A stretch of DNA of 64,000 bases from an uncultured Flavobacteriaceae bacterium. Its GTDB lineage: Bacteria > Bacteroidota > Bacteroidia > Flavobacteriales > Flavobacteriaceae. Positions 17,799 to 25,805 of this stretch are shown piece by piece. The notes beneath the pieces are model-generated. The model was given only the letters and a program-made list of their open reading frames with translations. It had not been told where the DNA came from and searched no databases. Every line of letters starts with the position of its first letter. Position 1 is the first letter of the stretch. Location: positions 62,001 through 126,000 of the forward strand of contig CANMRV010000001.1 in the NCBI GenBank assembly GCA_947500435.1, read 5' to 3'. Position numbers and translations under genes: made by a program.

Positions 17799-18890
17799 TT
17801 AGGCAACCGCTCCCTGACAACTACTTCCGGCCCCGGCAGTGCAGCCATAACAATGCTGTGAAATGATAATGTTTCTGTCGTTTAGTAAATCCTCATTATA
17901 GTCTTTTATGTGTTTCACTTTACTGGCAACTTTCAAATCCAGCATTTGGTTAAAATCACAATCGTAAATCCAGCCATCCCAACTGATAGAAATGGTGTTG
18001 GTACACATCACATTTTCTACTGCAGCAGGGTTGTATGCTTCAACTAAAGAATACATATAATCCTCGAAGTTTTCGGATGCAATCAAATAGTCTAAAAAGC
18101 GGGCAATTGGTAAATTGGTTATGGCAAAAAGATTATGGAATTGAATATCGAAATCCTCCTTCAAAGCCTTTTTGAAATCTGCTTCCAAAGCCATTTGGTC
18201 TCCGGGGAGATATGCTCCTGAGGGATTATAGACCAAATCTAATCGCAAACTGCTATCAGGCATTCCATAGCCTCTTTCATTGAGTTCCTGTAATGCCTTG
18301 ATGGATTTATCAAAAACACCGTCTCCACGCTGCTTATCAGTCTTCCCTCTTGTATAGTGTGGCATTGAAGAAATCACATGGACATTATGCTTCTTAAAGA
18401 AATCGGGTAAATCGTAGTATTTCTTATTCGCTCGAATGATGGTAAGGTTCGAACGTACAATAAAATCTTTGATGCCAGCTTTGGCCGCTTCTTCAACAAA
18501 CCAGCGAAAATCAGGGTTCATTTCGGGTGCGCCACCGGTTAAATCTAAGGTATGAGCTCCAGTATTTCTAATGATATCCAAACACTGCGACATCGTTTCA
18601 CGTGTCATAATTTCCTTTCGGTCAGGCCCAGCGTCTACATGGCAATGCTCACATACTTGATTACACATATAACCCACATTGATTTGCAGTATCTCCAATT
18701 TCTTCGGGCGTAATGGAAAATGGCCAATTTCATTGATTTTATCTTTAAAATAAGGGAGTTCTCCATCGGCGAAAATACCTCCATTTAAGATTTCGAGCTG
18801 CTTATTTGTTACTGCAAGTTCGTTGTGCCTAGACTTTAAGGACTTTTGCATCGGCTTTTTCGACTTTTTTGGTAAAATGCTTTTTTCCAT
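17799..18890 (-). CDS. arsS: Arsenosugar-type radical SAM protein (ArsS family)
   Basis: 363 residues. The radical SAM cluster motif CNQVCEHC (Cys-x3-Cys-x2-Cys) is followed by HVDAGPDRKE and the LDLTGGAPEMNP turn that helps bind S-adenosylmethionine. The C-terminus has CTNTISISWDGWIYDCDFNQ and HCYGCTAGAGSSCQG, a second cysteine-rich region. ArsS-type enzymes are linked with attaching the deoxyadenosyl group of SAM to dimethylarsenic compounds to make arsenosugars. The two genes upstream on the same strand are the usual partners of this family. No arsM methyltransferase is seen in the window. The assignment rests on motifs and context. Confidence 0.88.
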   Translation of the reverse strand: MEKSILPKKSKKPMQKSLKSRHNELAVTNKQLEILNGGIFADGELPYFKDKINEIGHFPLRPKKLEILQINVGYMCNQVCEHCHVDAGPDRKEIMTRETMSQCLDIIRNTGAHTLDLTGGAPEMNPDFRWFVEEAAKAGIKDFIVRSNLTIIRANKKYYDLPDFFKKHNVHVISSMPHYTRGKTDKQRGDGVFDKSIKALQELNERGYGMPDSSLRLDLVYNPSGAYLPGDQMALEADFKKALKEDFDIQFHNLFAITNLPIARFLDYLIASENFEDYMYSLVEAYNPAAVENVMCTNTISISWDGWIYDCDFNQMLDLKVASKVKHIKDYNEDLLNDRNIIISQHCYGCTAGAGSSCQGAVA

Positions 18891-18922
18891 TTTATGTAAT
18901 TATATCGACAGGCTATTCCAGC

Positions 18923-19258
18923 CTACATCGACAGCTTGTTGTATTTATTCATCATTTGAACGCCATGCACTAACGTCGCACCACTTTCAATGGCTGCACC
19001 TGCGTGAACTGCTTCCATCATTTCTTCTTTTGTAATTCCTTTTTGCAATCCGTCTTTTGTATAGGCATCAATGCAGTATGGGCATTTAACAACATGTGCC
19101 ACTGCAAGAGCGATTAAGGACTTTTCTCTAGCACTTAGTGCGCCTTCTTCGAAAACCTTACCATAATAATCGAAAAATTTGTTTCCGATTTCTTCACTCC
19201 ATTCTGTGATTTTACCAAATTTTCTAAGGTCTGCGGGATTATAATATGAATCTGCCAT
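18923..19258 (-). CDS. AhpD-like protein of the arsenosugar cluster
   Basis: 111 residues, carboxymuconolactone decarboxylase/AhpD fold. The redox motif is HVVKCPYCIDAYT (Cys-x2-Cys with a preceding His), followed by GLQKGITKEEMMEAVHAGA. AhpD proteins reduce peroxides through these cysteines. The version in arsenosugar clusters is annotated as a peroxidase-like accessory protein. It ends 32 bases before arsS on the same strand, which supports co-transcription. The substrate is unknown. Confidence 0.88.
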   Translation of the reverse strand: MADSYYNPADLRKFGKITEWSEEIGNKFFDYYGKVFEEGALSAREKSLIALAVAHVVKCPYCIDAYTKDGLQKGITKEEMMEAVHAGAAIESGATLVHGVQMMNKYNKLSM

Positions 19259-19379
19259 GATATATTTTTATGTGTTTGTTTGAAATAAAATACTTTGATG
19301 CCACTAACGAAATTGCTCGCTCTGAAATGATATCCTGATGTAATTCGCTATGAAGAATGGGTAGTCGAAAGAAGAACGA

Positions 19380-20075
19380 CTATAATGAATGAAGCATTGG
19401 AGAACCTTTATTATGGTGGACTCCAAGGGCCAGCGGATAGATTTTTTGTGAAGGGATAAAATGCCCGTTTTCTCCTGATTCTAACGTTTGAAGAAGCGCA
19501 ATAAGCAGTTCTTCGGAAAGTTGATGTGTATAGGAAATAATTGATTTTACATCTGCCTGAGTATCAATATCAGAAAGCTTTTGAAGTTCAAAAACAGTTG
19601 TATTCCTTTCAGTAAAATGTTTTAATAGTTGTTCAAAAACGCTTGAAGTTTGCCATGCCAATTCGGAGAAGCTTGTAGAATCAAACTGATATTTATGTAA
19701 TCCCATTAAGTAAAAACCGCCATCGGTGGAAGGGCCTAAAACGGATTTCTTCAGCCCTAGATGTTTTTCTGCCTCTAAAATATGGGCAACATTAAGTTGA
19801 GGTGTATCGTTGCCAATCGTGATAATTTGCTCGTATCCTTTTTCGAAAATCGCCATTATAGCATTTGTAAAACGTTCTCCAAACGTGTTGCCGATTTGTT
19901 TTTCTTCGGAAAAATGAAAGTACGGAAGTTGAGTTTTTACTACAGTTTCTAAAACATGATTTGTTAGCGCATCAAACAATTGCCCGCCATTGTAAATTGA
20001 TTTGTGCGCTACCTCTTCTTGAGATGAGCGGGCAAAAACCAAAATAGCTGTTTTATGTTTTGAAGGATAATGCAT
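19380..20075 (-). CDS. TIGR04282-type arsenosugar glycosyltransferase
   Basis: 231 residues, GT-A-like fold related to the DUF2064 family. It starts with a TAILVFARSS strand, then IITIGNDTPQLN and the LGPSTDGGFYLMGLHK motif, where the DGG loop would bind nucleotide sugar. Members are found beside ArsS radical SAM proteins and are thought to add a sugar during arsenosugar synthesis. An in-frame TTG at 20087 lies inside the promoter box at 20085-20092, so ATG 20075 is the start and the mRNA is probably close to leaderless. It is the first gene of the cluster, 121 bases before the AhpD-like gene. Confidence 0.82.
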   Translation of the reverse strand: MHYPSKHKTAILVFARSSQEEVAHKSIYNGGQLFDALTNHVLETVVKTQLPYFHFSEEKQIGNTFGERFTNAIMAIFEKGYEQIITIGNDTPQLNVAHILEAEKHLGLKKSVLGPSTDGGFYLMGLHKYQFDSTSFSELAWQTSSVFEQLLKHFTERNTTVFELQKLSDIDTQADVKSIISYTHQLSEELLIALLQTLESGENGHFIPSQKIYPLALGVHHNKGSPMLHSL

Positions 20076-20084
20076 GTCGAAGTA

Positions 20085-20092
20085 CAAAATTA
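20085..20092 (-). promoter_or_regulatory. Promoter -7 box of the arsenosugar cluster
   Basis: TAATTTTG on the minus strand, ending 9 bases before the ATG at 20075. It is an exact match to TAnnTTTG and implies a very short leader. Confidence 0.6.
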
Positions 20093-20155
20093 CAAAGAAT
20101 TGTACGGGACCTTGGTCGATAAACTCTTAAATGAATTACAAGAAAACGTGAAAAC

Positions 20156-21601
20156 CTAAAGGTTTTCGAAATAGCTGTCTAGATGGTTAAACCTACTTTC
20201 AACCCATTTGTTTATGAAACCTATCTCCTGCTCATTATAGAATTGAGGTAGTTCAGGATCTAAGGCTTCCCTATTGTAAACACCATTGTCCTTAAGGTAA
20301 GCATAGTTTGAATTGAACATGCTTTGCAAATTGGCGATGCTTAGTTCATTCGCTTTTAAGGTATTCCACCGAGATTTAACTTCCGCTTTAAATGCCCCAT
20401 TTTGCAGAAGTTTGTCATAAAGCCCGTTGGATAACATTTTCGTGGTGATATCGGTTCGTTCACCGCGCCAATCCGTTCCAAAAGAGCCGTCCATGTCCCA
20501 AGGAAGGAAGAAATATGGTGAATTTTGGTCATATCGACCTGTATATACATTTTTACCCCTATTATCGGTAGCGTAGATGATATTCATGAAAATGTAGTAG
20601 TCTGCCATATTCGCCATATCTACTAGGTTTGATATGGAAGCATCGAATAAGCTTTGATTACTATTAACAACAAAGTCTACCAAACTGTGCAAATTACTCC
20701 AATCAAGTTCTCCAATTTGCTCAGGGTACTTAGCTTCATATCCACTCCACTCAGGTTCACTATTTGTGAAAGACTCCAAACCATCGAAAGTTACACCATC
20801 GTCCCAGTAGCTTCCTTTGTATAATTCTCCGTTCAATTGGGTGTCGAACTTCACTAAATTCAATTGTTTTCGGTCTATCTTTTCACCCAAATAATAAACG
20901 CCTTTGTACTTTCCATTTAGAAAAACCTCACAAAACTTCTTTTTAATACCAAAAATGCTATTGGGTTCACTCGTTTTATAAGGATGTCTTCCAATTTTAA
21001 GCCACAAATCATGGCAGACGTAATCACGCAGACGTAAAGGCTCATTCCATAAGCCATCCAAAATCCAATCATCATCATTTCTGAGGTCTAGAAGACTTTC
21101 CTTAAGGGAGGTGCCCTGAGCATCTAGCCATAGCTCCATGCTATATGATTTTTTAGGGAAAGACCGTGAAACCCCTCCTCTGAGCTTAATACCAATTAAA
21201 TTTTCGAAGGGCTCAATACCCGTTTCCAAGAGCCGCAATTGTCCTTGAATTTTAGTGTCATTTAGGATTACTTGACCTTGCGTATTTAAAGAAACAATTG
21301 GGAGCTCCGTTCTAAAAAACATAAATGAACTTCCTTTATAAGTCACGGAATATCCTTTTCCTTTTTGTAATGTGGCGTCTTCAGTTTCGATAGTTAAAGT
21401 TTCTGAACCAAGAGATATTGTTGAACCAAGGGCAAAACTTGCTCCATTATATAGAATCAAAGCATTGGTTTCATCAACGACAAAGGACGAGCCTAAGTTT
21501 TCTTTAGGAACCTTATCTATAATCAATACAGTATCGTCAGATTTACAACTAGCCAGAATTAATAAAATGAAAAGCAGTAGGGTAATATTCTTTGAAAGCA
21601 T
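20156..21601 (-). CDS. CotH-family kinase-like lipoprotein
   Basis: 481 residues. A lipoprotein signal (LLFILLILASCKSD, lipidated Cys19) is followed by an Ig-like region (about 25-110). The CotH domain (about 125-420) contains FPKKSYSMELW, NDDDWILDG, FLNGKYKGVYYLGEKID, DNRGKNVYTG and PWDMDGSFGTDW. CotH proteins are atypical protein kinases first described in spore coats; bacterial secreted forms also occur in Bacteroidota, substrate unknown. The WDMDGSFG aspartates match the metal-binding motif. It is divergent from the patatin gene, with two operator-like sites between them. Confidence 0.88.
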   Translation of the reverse strand: MLSKNITLLLFILLILASCKSDDTVLIIDKVPKENLGSSFVVDETNALILYNGASFALGSTISLGSETLTIETEDATLQKGKGYSVTYKGSSFMFFRTELPIVSLNTQGQVILNDTKIQGQLRLLETGIEPFENLIGIKLRGGVSRSFPKKSYSMELWLDAQGTSLKESLLDLRNDDDWILDGLWNEPLRLRDYVCHDLWLKIGRHPYKTSEPNSIFGIKKKFCEVFLNGKYKGVYYLGEKIDRKQLNLVKFDTQLNGELYKGSYWDDGVTFDGLESFTNSEPEWSGYEAKYPEQIGELDWSNLHSLVDFVVNSNQSLFDASISNLVDMANMADYYIFMNIIYATDNRGKNVYTGRYDQNSPYFFLPWDMDGSFGTDWRGERTDITTKMLSNGLYDKLLQNGAFKAEVKSRWNTLKANELSIANLQSMFNSNYAYLKDNGVYNREALDPELPQFYNEQEIGFINKWVESRFNHLDSYFENL

Positions 21602-21636
21602 GAAGTTGTTTTGGTAGTATTAAATATACGGAGAAA

Positions 21637-21652
21637 CCGACTATTGGGTTTG
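21637..21652. promoter_or_regulatory. Candidate TetR operator C
   Basis: CCGAC-TATTGG-GTTTG resembles sites A and B near the TetR gene (same CCGACTA half and spacing). It lies 36 bases upstream of the CotH gene. Confidence 0.4.
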
Positions 21653-21761
21653 TTTTGTACTTATTTATATGCCAATATATTCACTAAATATGGGTATAAA
21701 GTCACTTTAGTATCGATGAAGTACTCAAAGTTCACATGGAAATTGATTTCTAGAAAGTAAA

Positions 21762-21777
21762 CAAACCTAATAGTCTT
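21762..21777. promoter_or_regulatory. Candidate TetR operator D (inverted)
   Basis: Read on the minus strand this is AAGAC-TATTAG-GTTTG, identical to site C at 13 of 16 positions and in opposite orientation. It lies about 65 bases before the patatin start. Confidence 0.4.
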
Positions 21778-21841
21778 TTAAACAACGATTTTAAAACATG
21801 TAAACTTGCGTAAAACCAAGTAAACCCAGTACTTTTACTGT

Positions 21842-22627
21842 ATGAAATTGGAAGAATTACAATCAAGGTCAATAGGATTAGTACTTTCGGGAGGAGGAGT
21901 AAGAGGCATGGCTCACATCGGTCTAATTCAAGCTTTAAATGAGCATGAAATTTCAGCAGATGTAGTTTCAGGAAGTAGTGTCGGAGCTTTGGTTGGAGCG
22001 CTGTATGCTAACGGCAATACCGTCGAAGATATGTTGGCATTTTTCAAAGAAACACCTTTGTTTAAGTATAACTTTTTGACTTTGGCAAAGTCTGGCTTCA
22101 TTGACACGGATCGTTATGTCGCTATTTTCAAAGGCTATTTTCCCGAAGATAGTTTTGACGCTTTAGAACGCGAACTTCATGTTGTTGCAACGAATCTTCA
22201 AAAGGCTGAACAGCGGTTTTTTTCAAAAGGGGAATTAATACGTCCTTTGTTGGCTTCAGCAGCATTGCCGCCTTTGTTCAGTCCATTGGAATTGGACGGG
22301 GAACTCTATGCCGATGGAGGCATTATGAATAACTTTCCTTTAGAACCTGTTAAAAAAAAGTGTGATTTTATTATTGGAAGCAATGTTTCTATTGTTGGGG
22401 ACCTTCAAAAAACAGACTTAAAAAACTCAATACAATTAGCCAGCAGAGTTACCGGATTGATGATTTATGCCATTAACCAACGAAAATTAGAAGCCTGTGA
22501 TTTAATGTCAGCCCCGGAGGCACTGGAAAATATAGGAGTAATCGACAGGAAGGGAATGGAAAAGGCTTATAAAATAGGGTATGAAAACTCAATTCAAATG
22601 CTGGAAAAGGCGTTTGGCAAAAATTAG
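21842..22627 (+). CDS. Patatin-like phospholipase (RssA type)
   Basis: 261 residues. The oxyanion loop is LVLSGGGVRGMAHIG (residues about 14-28), the nucleophile elbow GSSVG (catalytic Ser), and the catalytic aspartate is in YADGGIMNNFP. There is no signal peptide, so it is cytoplasmic or membrane-associated. Bacterial patatins of this size hydrolyse acyl chains from phospholipids; the true substrate is unknown. It is divergent from the CotH gene, and the intervening 240 bases hold two operator-like sites, so the two may be co-regulated. It converges with the reductase gene downstream. Confidence 0.9.
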   Translation: MKLEELQSRSIGLVLSGGGVRGMAHIGLIQALNEHEISADVVSGSSVGALVGALYANGNTVEDMLAFFKETPLFKYNFLTLAKSGFIDTDRYVAIFKGYFPEDSFDALERELHVVATNLQKAEQRFFSKGELIRPLLASAALPPLFSPLELDGELYADGGIMNNFPLEPVKKKCDFIIGSNVSIVGDLQKTDLKNSIQLASRVTGLMIYAINQRKLEACDLMSAPEALENIGVIDRKGMEKAYKIGYENSIQMLEKAFGKN

Positions 22628-22666
22628 ATTTTAATAAGTGCCCATCTCTAGCCACTAACCAATATT

Positions 22667-23716
22667 TTAGACATCATCATAGTCTATTTTCAGAGTGGGC
22701 GTAACCGCACGAGCTTGACAAGTTAAAATAAAGCCTTCTTCAATTTCACCATCGGTCAAAATCTGATTGTTTGCCATTTCTGCCTTTCCTTCAGTAACGC
22801 GAGCAATACAACTGCTGCAAACACCTCCTTGACAGGAATACGGAGCATCAATGTTTTCTTTTAAAACCGCATCAAGAACTACCATTTTTTTATCCATCGT
22901 AAATGAAAATGTCTCATCATCAACAAGAACCTCTAATTGAGTCTCACCTTCCGCAGAAACCGGAAGTTCTTCTTTTATCTCCGTAGCCGTAAATAACTCA
23001 AAATGGATTTTGTCCTTTGCAACGTCGTTGTCGGTTAAGGTATCGGTGACCTTGTTAATCATCGCCTCAGGTCCACAGAGATAGAAGGCATCAAAAGAAA
23101 CATCTTTGTGTTTATTATTTAAGGCATAGTTTACCGTAGATGTGTCAATACGCCCGAAAAGAGAATCCTTTTCTTGCGCTTGGCTGTTGGTGAAATAAAC
23201 AAAAAACCGATTGGTATAGTCTAATTGAAGTTTTACCAAGTCCGTGTAAAACATGGTTTCTTCGTACGATTTGTTACCATAAATCAATACAAATGTATTA
23301 TCAGGATTACTATCCAAAACTGTTTTAGCAATACTCATTATTGGAGTGATTCCACTTCCTGCGGCAAAGCCTGCAATGTTCTTTGAAACTTCCGTGGGAA
23401 CAAAAACAAATCGCCCTTCTGGAGGCATAACATCAAGCGTATCTCCTTCCGCTAATTTTGAATGTGCGTAATCTGAAAAACCACCACGGTCAACTTTTTT
23501 TACTCCGATGGTAATAGAATCTTTTTTCGGAACTGAACTGATTGAATATGCTCTACGGAGTTCCTTTCCTTTAATTTCCTTTTTTATGGTGATATATTGA
23601 CCAGCTTCAAAATCAAATGTTTGAATCAAGTCTTTAGGAATGTCAAAAGTAACTGCGACAGAACCGGGGGTAAGTTTTTTAATATGCTTTACCGTAAGCG
23701 AATGGAAATCGGCCAT
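22667..23716 (-). CDS. 2Fe-2S ferredoxin-NAD(P)H reductase (PaaE-like)
   Basis: 349 residues. An FAD-binding domain (RRAYSISSVP, the RxYS motif, residues about 54-63) is followed by an NAD(P)-binding domain (AGFAAGSGITPIMS, then YLCGPEAMI) and a C-terminal plant-type ferredoxin domain with CQGGVCSSC (Cys-x4-Cys-x2-Cys) and a fourth Cys in FILTCQARA. This order matches PaaE, the reductase of phenylacetyl-CoA epoxidase, and related oxygenase reductases. The other paa genes are not in the window, so it may serve another oxygenase. A TAnnTTTG box lies upstream. Confidence 0.9.
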   Translation of the reverse strand: MADFHSLTVKHIKKLTPGSVAVTFDIPKDLIQTFDFEAGQYITIKKEIKGKELRRAYSISSVPKKDSITIGVKKVDRGGFSDYAHSKLAEGDTLDVMPPEGRFVFVPTEVSKNIAGFAAGSGITPIMSIAKTVLDSNPDNTFVLIYGNKSYEETMFYTDLVKLQLDYTNRFFVYFTNSQAQEKDSLFGRIDTSTVNYALNNKHKDVSFDAFYLCGPEAMINKVTDTLTDNDVAKDKIHFELFTATEIKEELPVSAEGETQLEVLVDDETFSFTMDKKMVVLDAVLKENIDAPYSCQGGVCSSCIARVTEGKAEMANNQILTDGEIEEGFILTCQARAVTPTLKIDYDDV

Positions 23717-23742
23717 GTTTTCTTTTTCAAAGAATTAGAGTG

Positions 23743-23750
23743 CAAATTTA
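23743..23750 (-). promoter_or_regulatory. Promoter -7 box of the PaaE-like reductase
   Basis: TAAATTTG on the minus strand, 26 bases before the ATG at 23716, an exact TAnnTTTG match. Confidence 0.55.
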
Positions 23751-23933
23751 GGCATTGCAAATACCATATAAAATTGGATACGTAAAAAATAATCCCTTCT
23801 TTGTAGTTTATTATCCCCAAAACTCGAACATATTTTTAAACTGGAACATAAAAGGTTTAGAAATTGTCCGAAGTTTTATCCCCACTCCGTCATAAGGGCA
23901 AACAATTTTATTAACCTTTTAAATACTAAAGAA

Positions 23934-24281
23934 ATGAAAGATTTTATGATGATTTTTATCGGGGCTGACTATCAACAACTAGGCCTGTCGCCTGAAGAAC
24001 TGCAGGGCCGCATGGGTAAATGGTTCGCTTGGGGACAAAAAATGGAATCTCAAGGAATTCTCAAAGGAGGAGAAGCACTCGTGCCAAATATTAAACGGGT
24101 TATAGGAAAAGATAGAACAGTTAGCGACGGTCCGTTTGCAGATATCAAAGAAATAGTTGGAGGTTATTATACTGTTTCAGCTGAAAGTGCGGATGCAGTG
24201 GTCAAAATAGCACAAGATTATCCTGATTATGACCTTGGTGGAACCGTTGAAATTCGTGAAATAATGGTTTTTGACCAGTAG
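23934..24281 (+). CDS. YCII/DGPF-family protein, partner of the ECF sigma
   Basis: 115 residues, ferredoxin-like fold. It has the family motif SDGPFADIKEIVGGYY and an N-terminal FMMIFIGADY strand. DGPF proteins are found directly before ECF42 sigma factor genes and are thought to act with them, although neither ligand nor mechanism is settled. The stop codon is three bases before the sigma ATG, so the genes are probably translationally coupled. It is soluble, with no signal peptide. Confidence 0.9.
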   Translation: MKDFMMIFIGADYQQLGLSPEELQGRMGKWFAWGQKMESQGILKGGEALVPNIKRVIGKDRTVSDGPFADIKEIVGGYYTVSAESADAVVKIAQDYPDYDLGGTVEIREIMVFDQ

Positions 24282-24284
24282 ATA

Positions 24285-25535
24285 ATGGAAAACAAAATTG
24301 TCGACCATCTTTTCAGACACCATTACGGAAAGATGGTCGCTATTTTAGTCCGATATTTTGGACTTTCTCATATTGAAACCATTGAAGATGCGGTTCAGGA
24401 TACTTTCATAAAGGCAACACTCCAATGGCGAAAGCAACTTCCTGACAATCCGGAGGCTTGGTTGACCAAAGTTGCTAAAAACCGCACCATTGATTTACTC
24501 CGAAGTATAAAATCCGAGAAAAATCGAGCTGATAAAATAGCTACAGGAACCTCTTCTATCGAATTGAACGACCTATTTCTCGACCATGAGATTGCCGATA
24601 GCCAACTTCGTATGATTTTTGTCGCTTGCCACCCGAGGTTAAAACCTCATGAACAGATTGCCTTTGCTTTAAAAACAATTTCCGGTTTTAGTACCAAGGA
24701 AATCGCCGCAGCTTTGCTGACCAAAGAAGATACGATTACGAAACGGCTTAATCGGGCAAAGCAGGCCATTGTTAAAAATAATATTCAATTTGATTTCCCT
24801 TCACCCAACGAAGCTCAAGACCGACTCGCCCGAGTAATGGAGGTTGTTTATCTAACCTTCAACGAAGGGTTTCATTCTACAAATAAAGACAAACTGATTC
24901 GAGAGGACCTTTGCGGAGAATCTATCCGGTTATGCAAGCTTTTGCTGAAAAAGGAAAAATTCCGTTCCGGTAGCCTTTATGCGCTGTTTGCGTTGCTTTG
25001 TTTTCATGCTGCCCGCCTTGAGAGCAAAACCAATGATGCCAATGAGATTGTTGATATTCGAGAACAAGACCGCAGCAAATGGTTTTTCCCTTTAATTCAA
25101 ATAGGGAATGGTTCAATGAACAAAGCCATGGAATACGATGATGTATCCATTTACCATTATGAAGCTGCGATTGCGGCTGAGCATATTAAAGCAAAAACTT
25201 TTGAAGAAACGAATTGGGAAAGGATTTTGAACTGGTATACAGAACTTCAGGAATTACAGCCAAGCACATTTCATCTTTTGAATATAGCGATTGTCAATTT
25301 ACAATTGAACAATTTTGAGGTTGTAAAGGACATCTTGGAAAAATTACCTATTTCGGACCTTGAACAAAGAGAATATTTGTATTATGGATGCTATGCTGAA
25401 TATTATGCGAAAAGAGGTGACCTTGTGTTGGCAGTTGCTCATTTAGATACCACTATAAAGAAGACCTCAAATAGGCAAGAAAGGGCATATTTAGAAAAGA
25501 AGAAGCTGAAATTTGAGATGCAATCTCAAATTTAG
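24285..25535 (+). CDS. ECF42-type sigma-70 family factor with helical C-terminal extension
   Basis: 416 residues. Sigma region 2 (about 1-75: EDAVQDTFIKA, PEAWLTKVAKNRTIDLLRS) and region 4 (about 115-170: GFSTKEIAAALLTKEDTITKRLNRAK) are followed by a 240-residue helical extension containing VYLTFNEGF and TPR-like pairs, the hallmark of the ECF42/DUF6596 group. These factors have no classic membrane anti-sigma; the extension itself is thought to control activity. The linked DGPF gene agrees. Its targets cannot be read from the window. A perfect hairpin covers the last codons. Confidence 0.92.
   Translation: MENKIVDHLFRHHYGKMVAILVRYFGLSHIETIEDAVQDTFIKATLQWRKQLPDNPEAWLTKVAKNRTIDLLRSIKSEKNRADKIATGTSSIELNDLFLDHEIADSQLRMIFVACHPRLKPHEQIAFALKTISGFSTKEIAAALLTKEDTITKRLNRAKQAIVKNNIQFDFPSPNEAQDRLARVMEVVYLTFNEGFHSTNKDKLIREDLCGESIRLCKLLLKKEKFRSGSLYALFALLCFHAARLESKTNDANEIVDIREQDRSKWFFPLIQIGNGSMNKAMEYDDVSIYHYEAAIAAEHIKAKTFEETNWERILNWYTELQELQPSTFHLLNIAIVNLQLNNFEVVKDILEKLPISDLEQREYLYYGCYAEYYAKRGDLVLAVAHLDTTIKKTSNRQERAYLEKKKLKFEMQSQI
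25509..25533 (+). repeat. Hairpin over the ECF42 stop codon
   Basis: AAATTTGAGAT, loop GCA, then the exact complement ATCTCAAATTT. It reaches into the first base of the TAG stop and has no T run after it, so it looks like an mRNA end-protecting hairpin rather than a terminator. The following 270 bases up to sprE hold a second weak stem (AAACCG/CGGTTT) and nothing else clear. Confidence 0.6.
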
Positions 25536-25805
25536 AAGAACAAACCGCTTAGTCGGTTTCATATACTTCATTCCCTTCCCTTTTTTGACTTTAACCGTTT
25601 TCGAGTCTAAAAAAATCTGTGAAGCACCGTATTTAATATGTTTTTCCGACGAAATACTATATTGACATACCACTAAGTTGGTAAGTTAGGGTTTGTCATT
25701 TGTCTTTTCAAGAATTTACTTTCCCCTTTTTAATGTATTTTGTCGATGAAGTACATAATAAACCCGTTGTTTTTCAGTTAAGTTTACATACGTATACACA
25801 CAATT

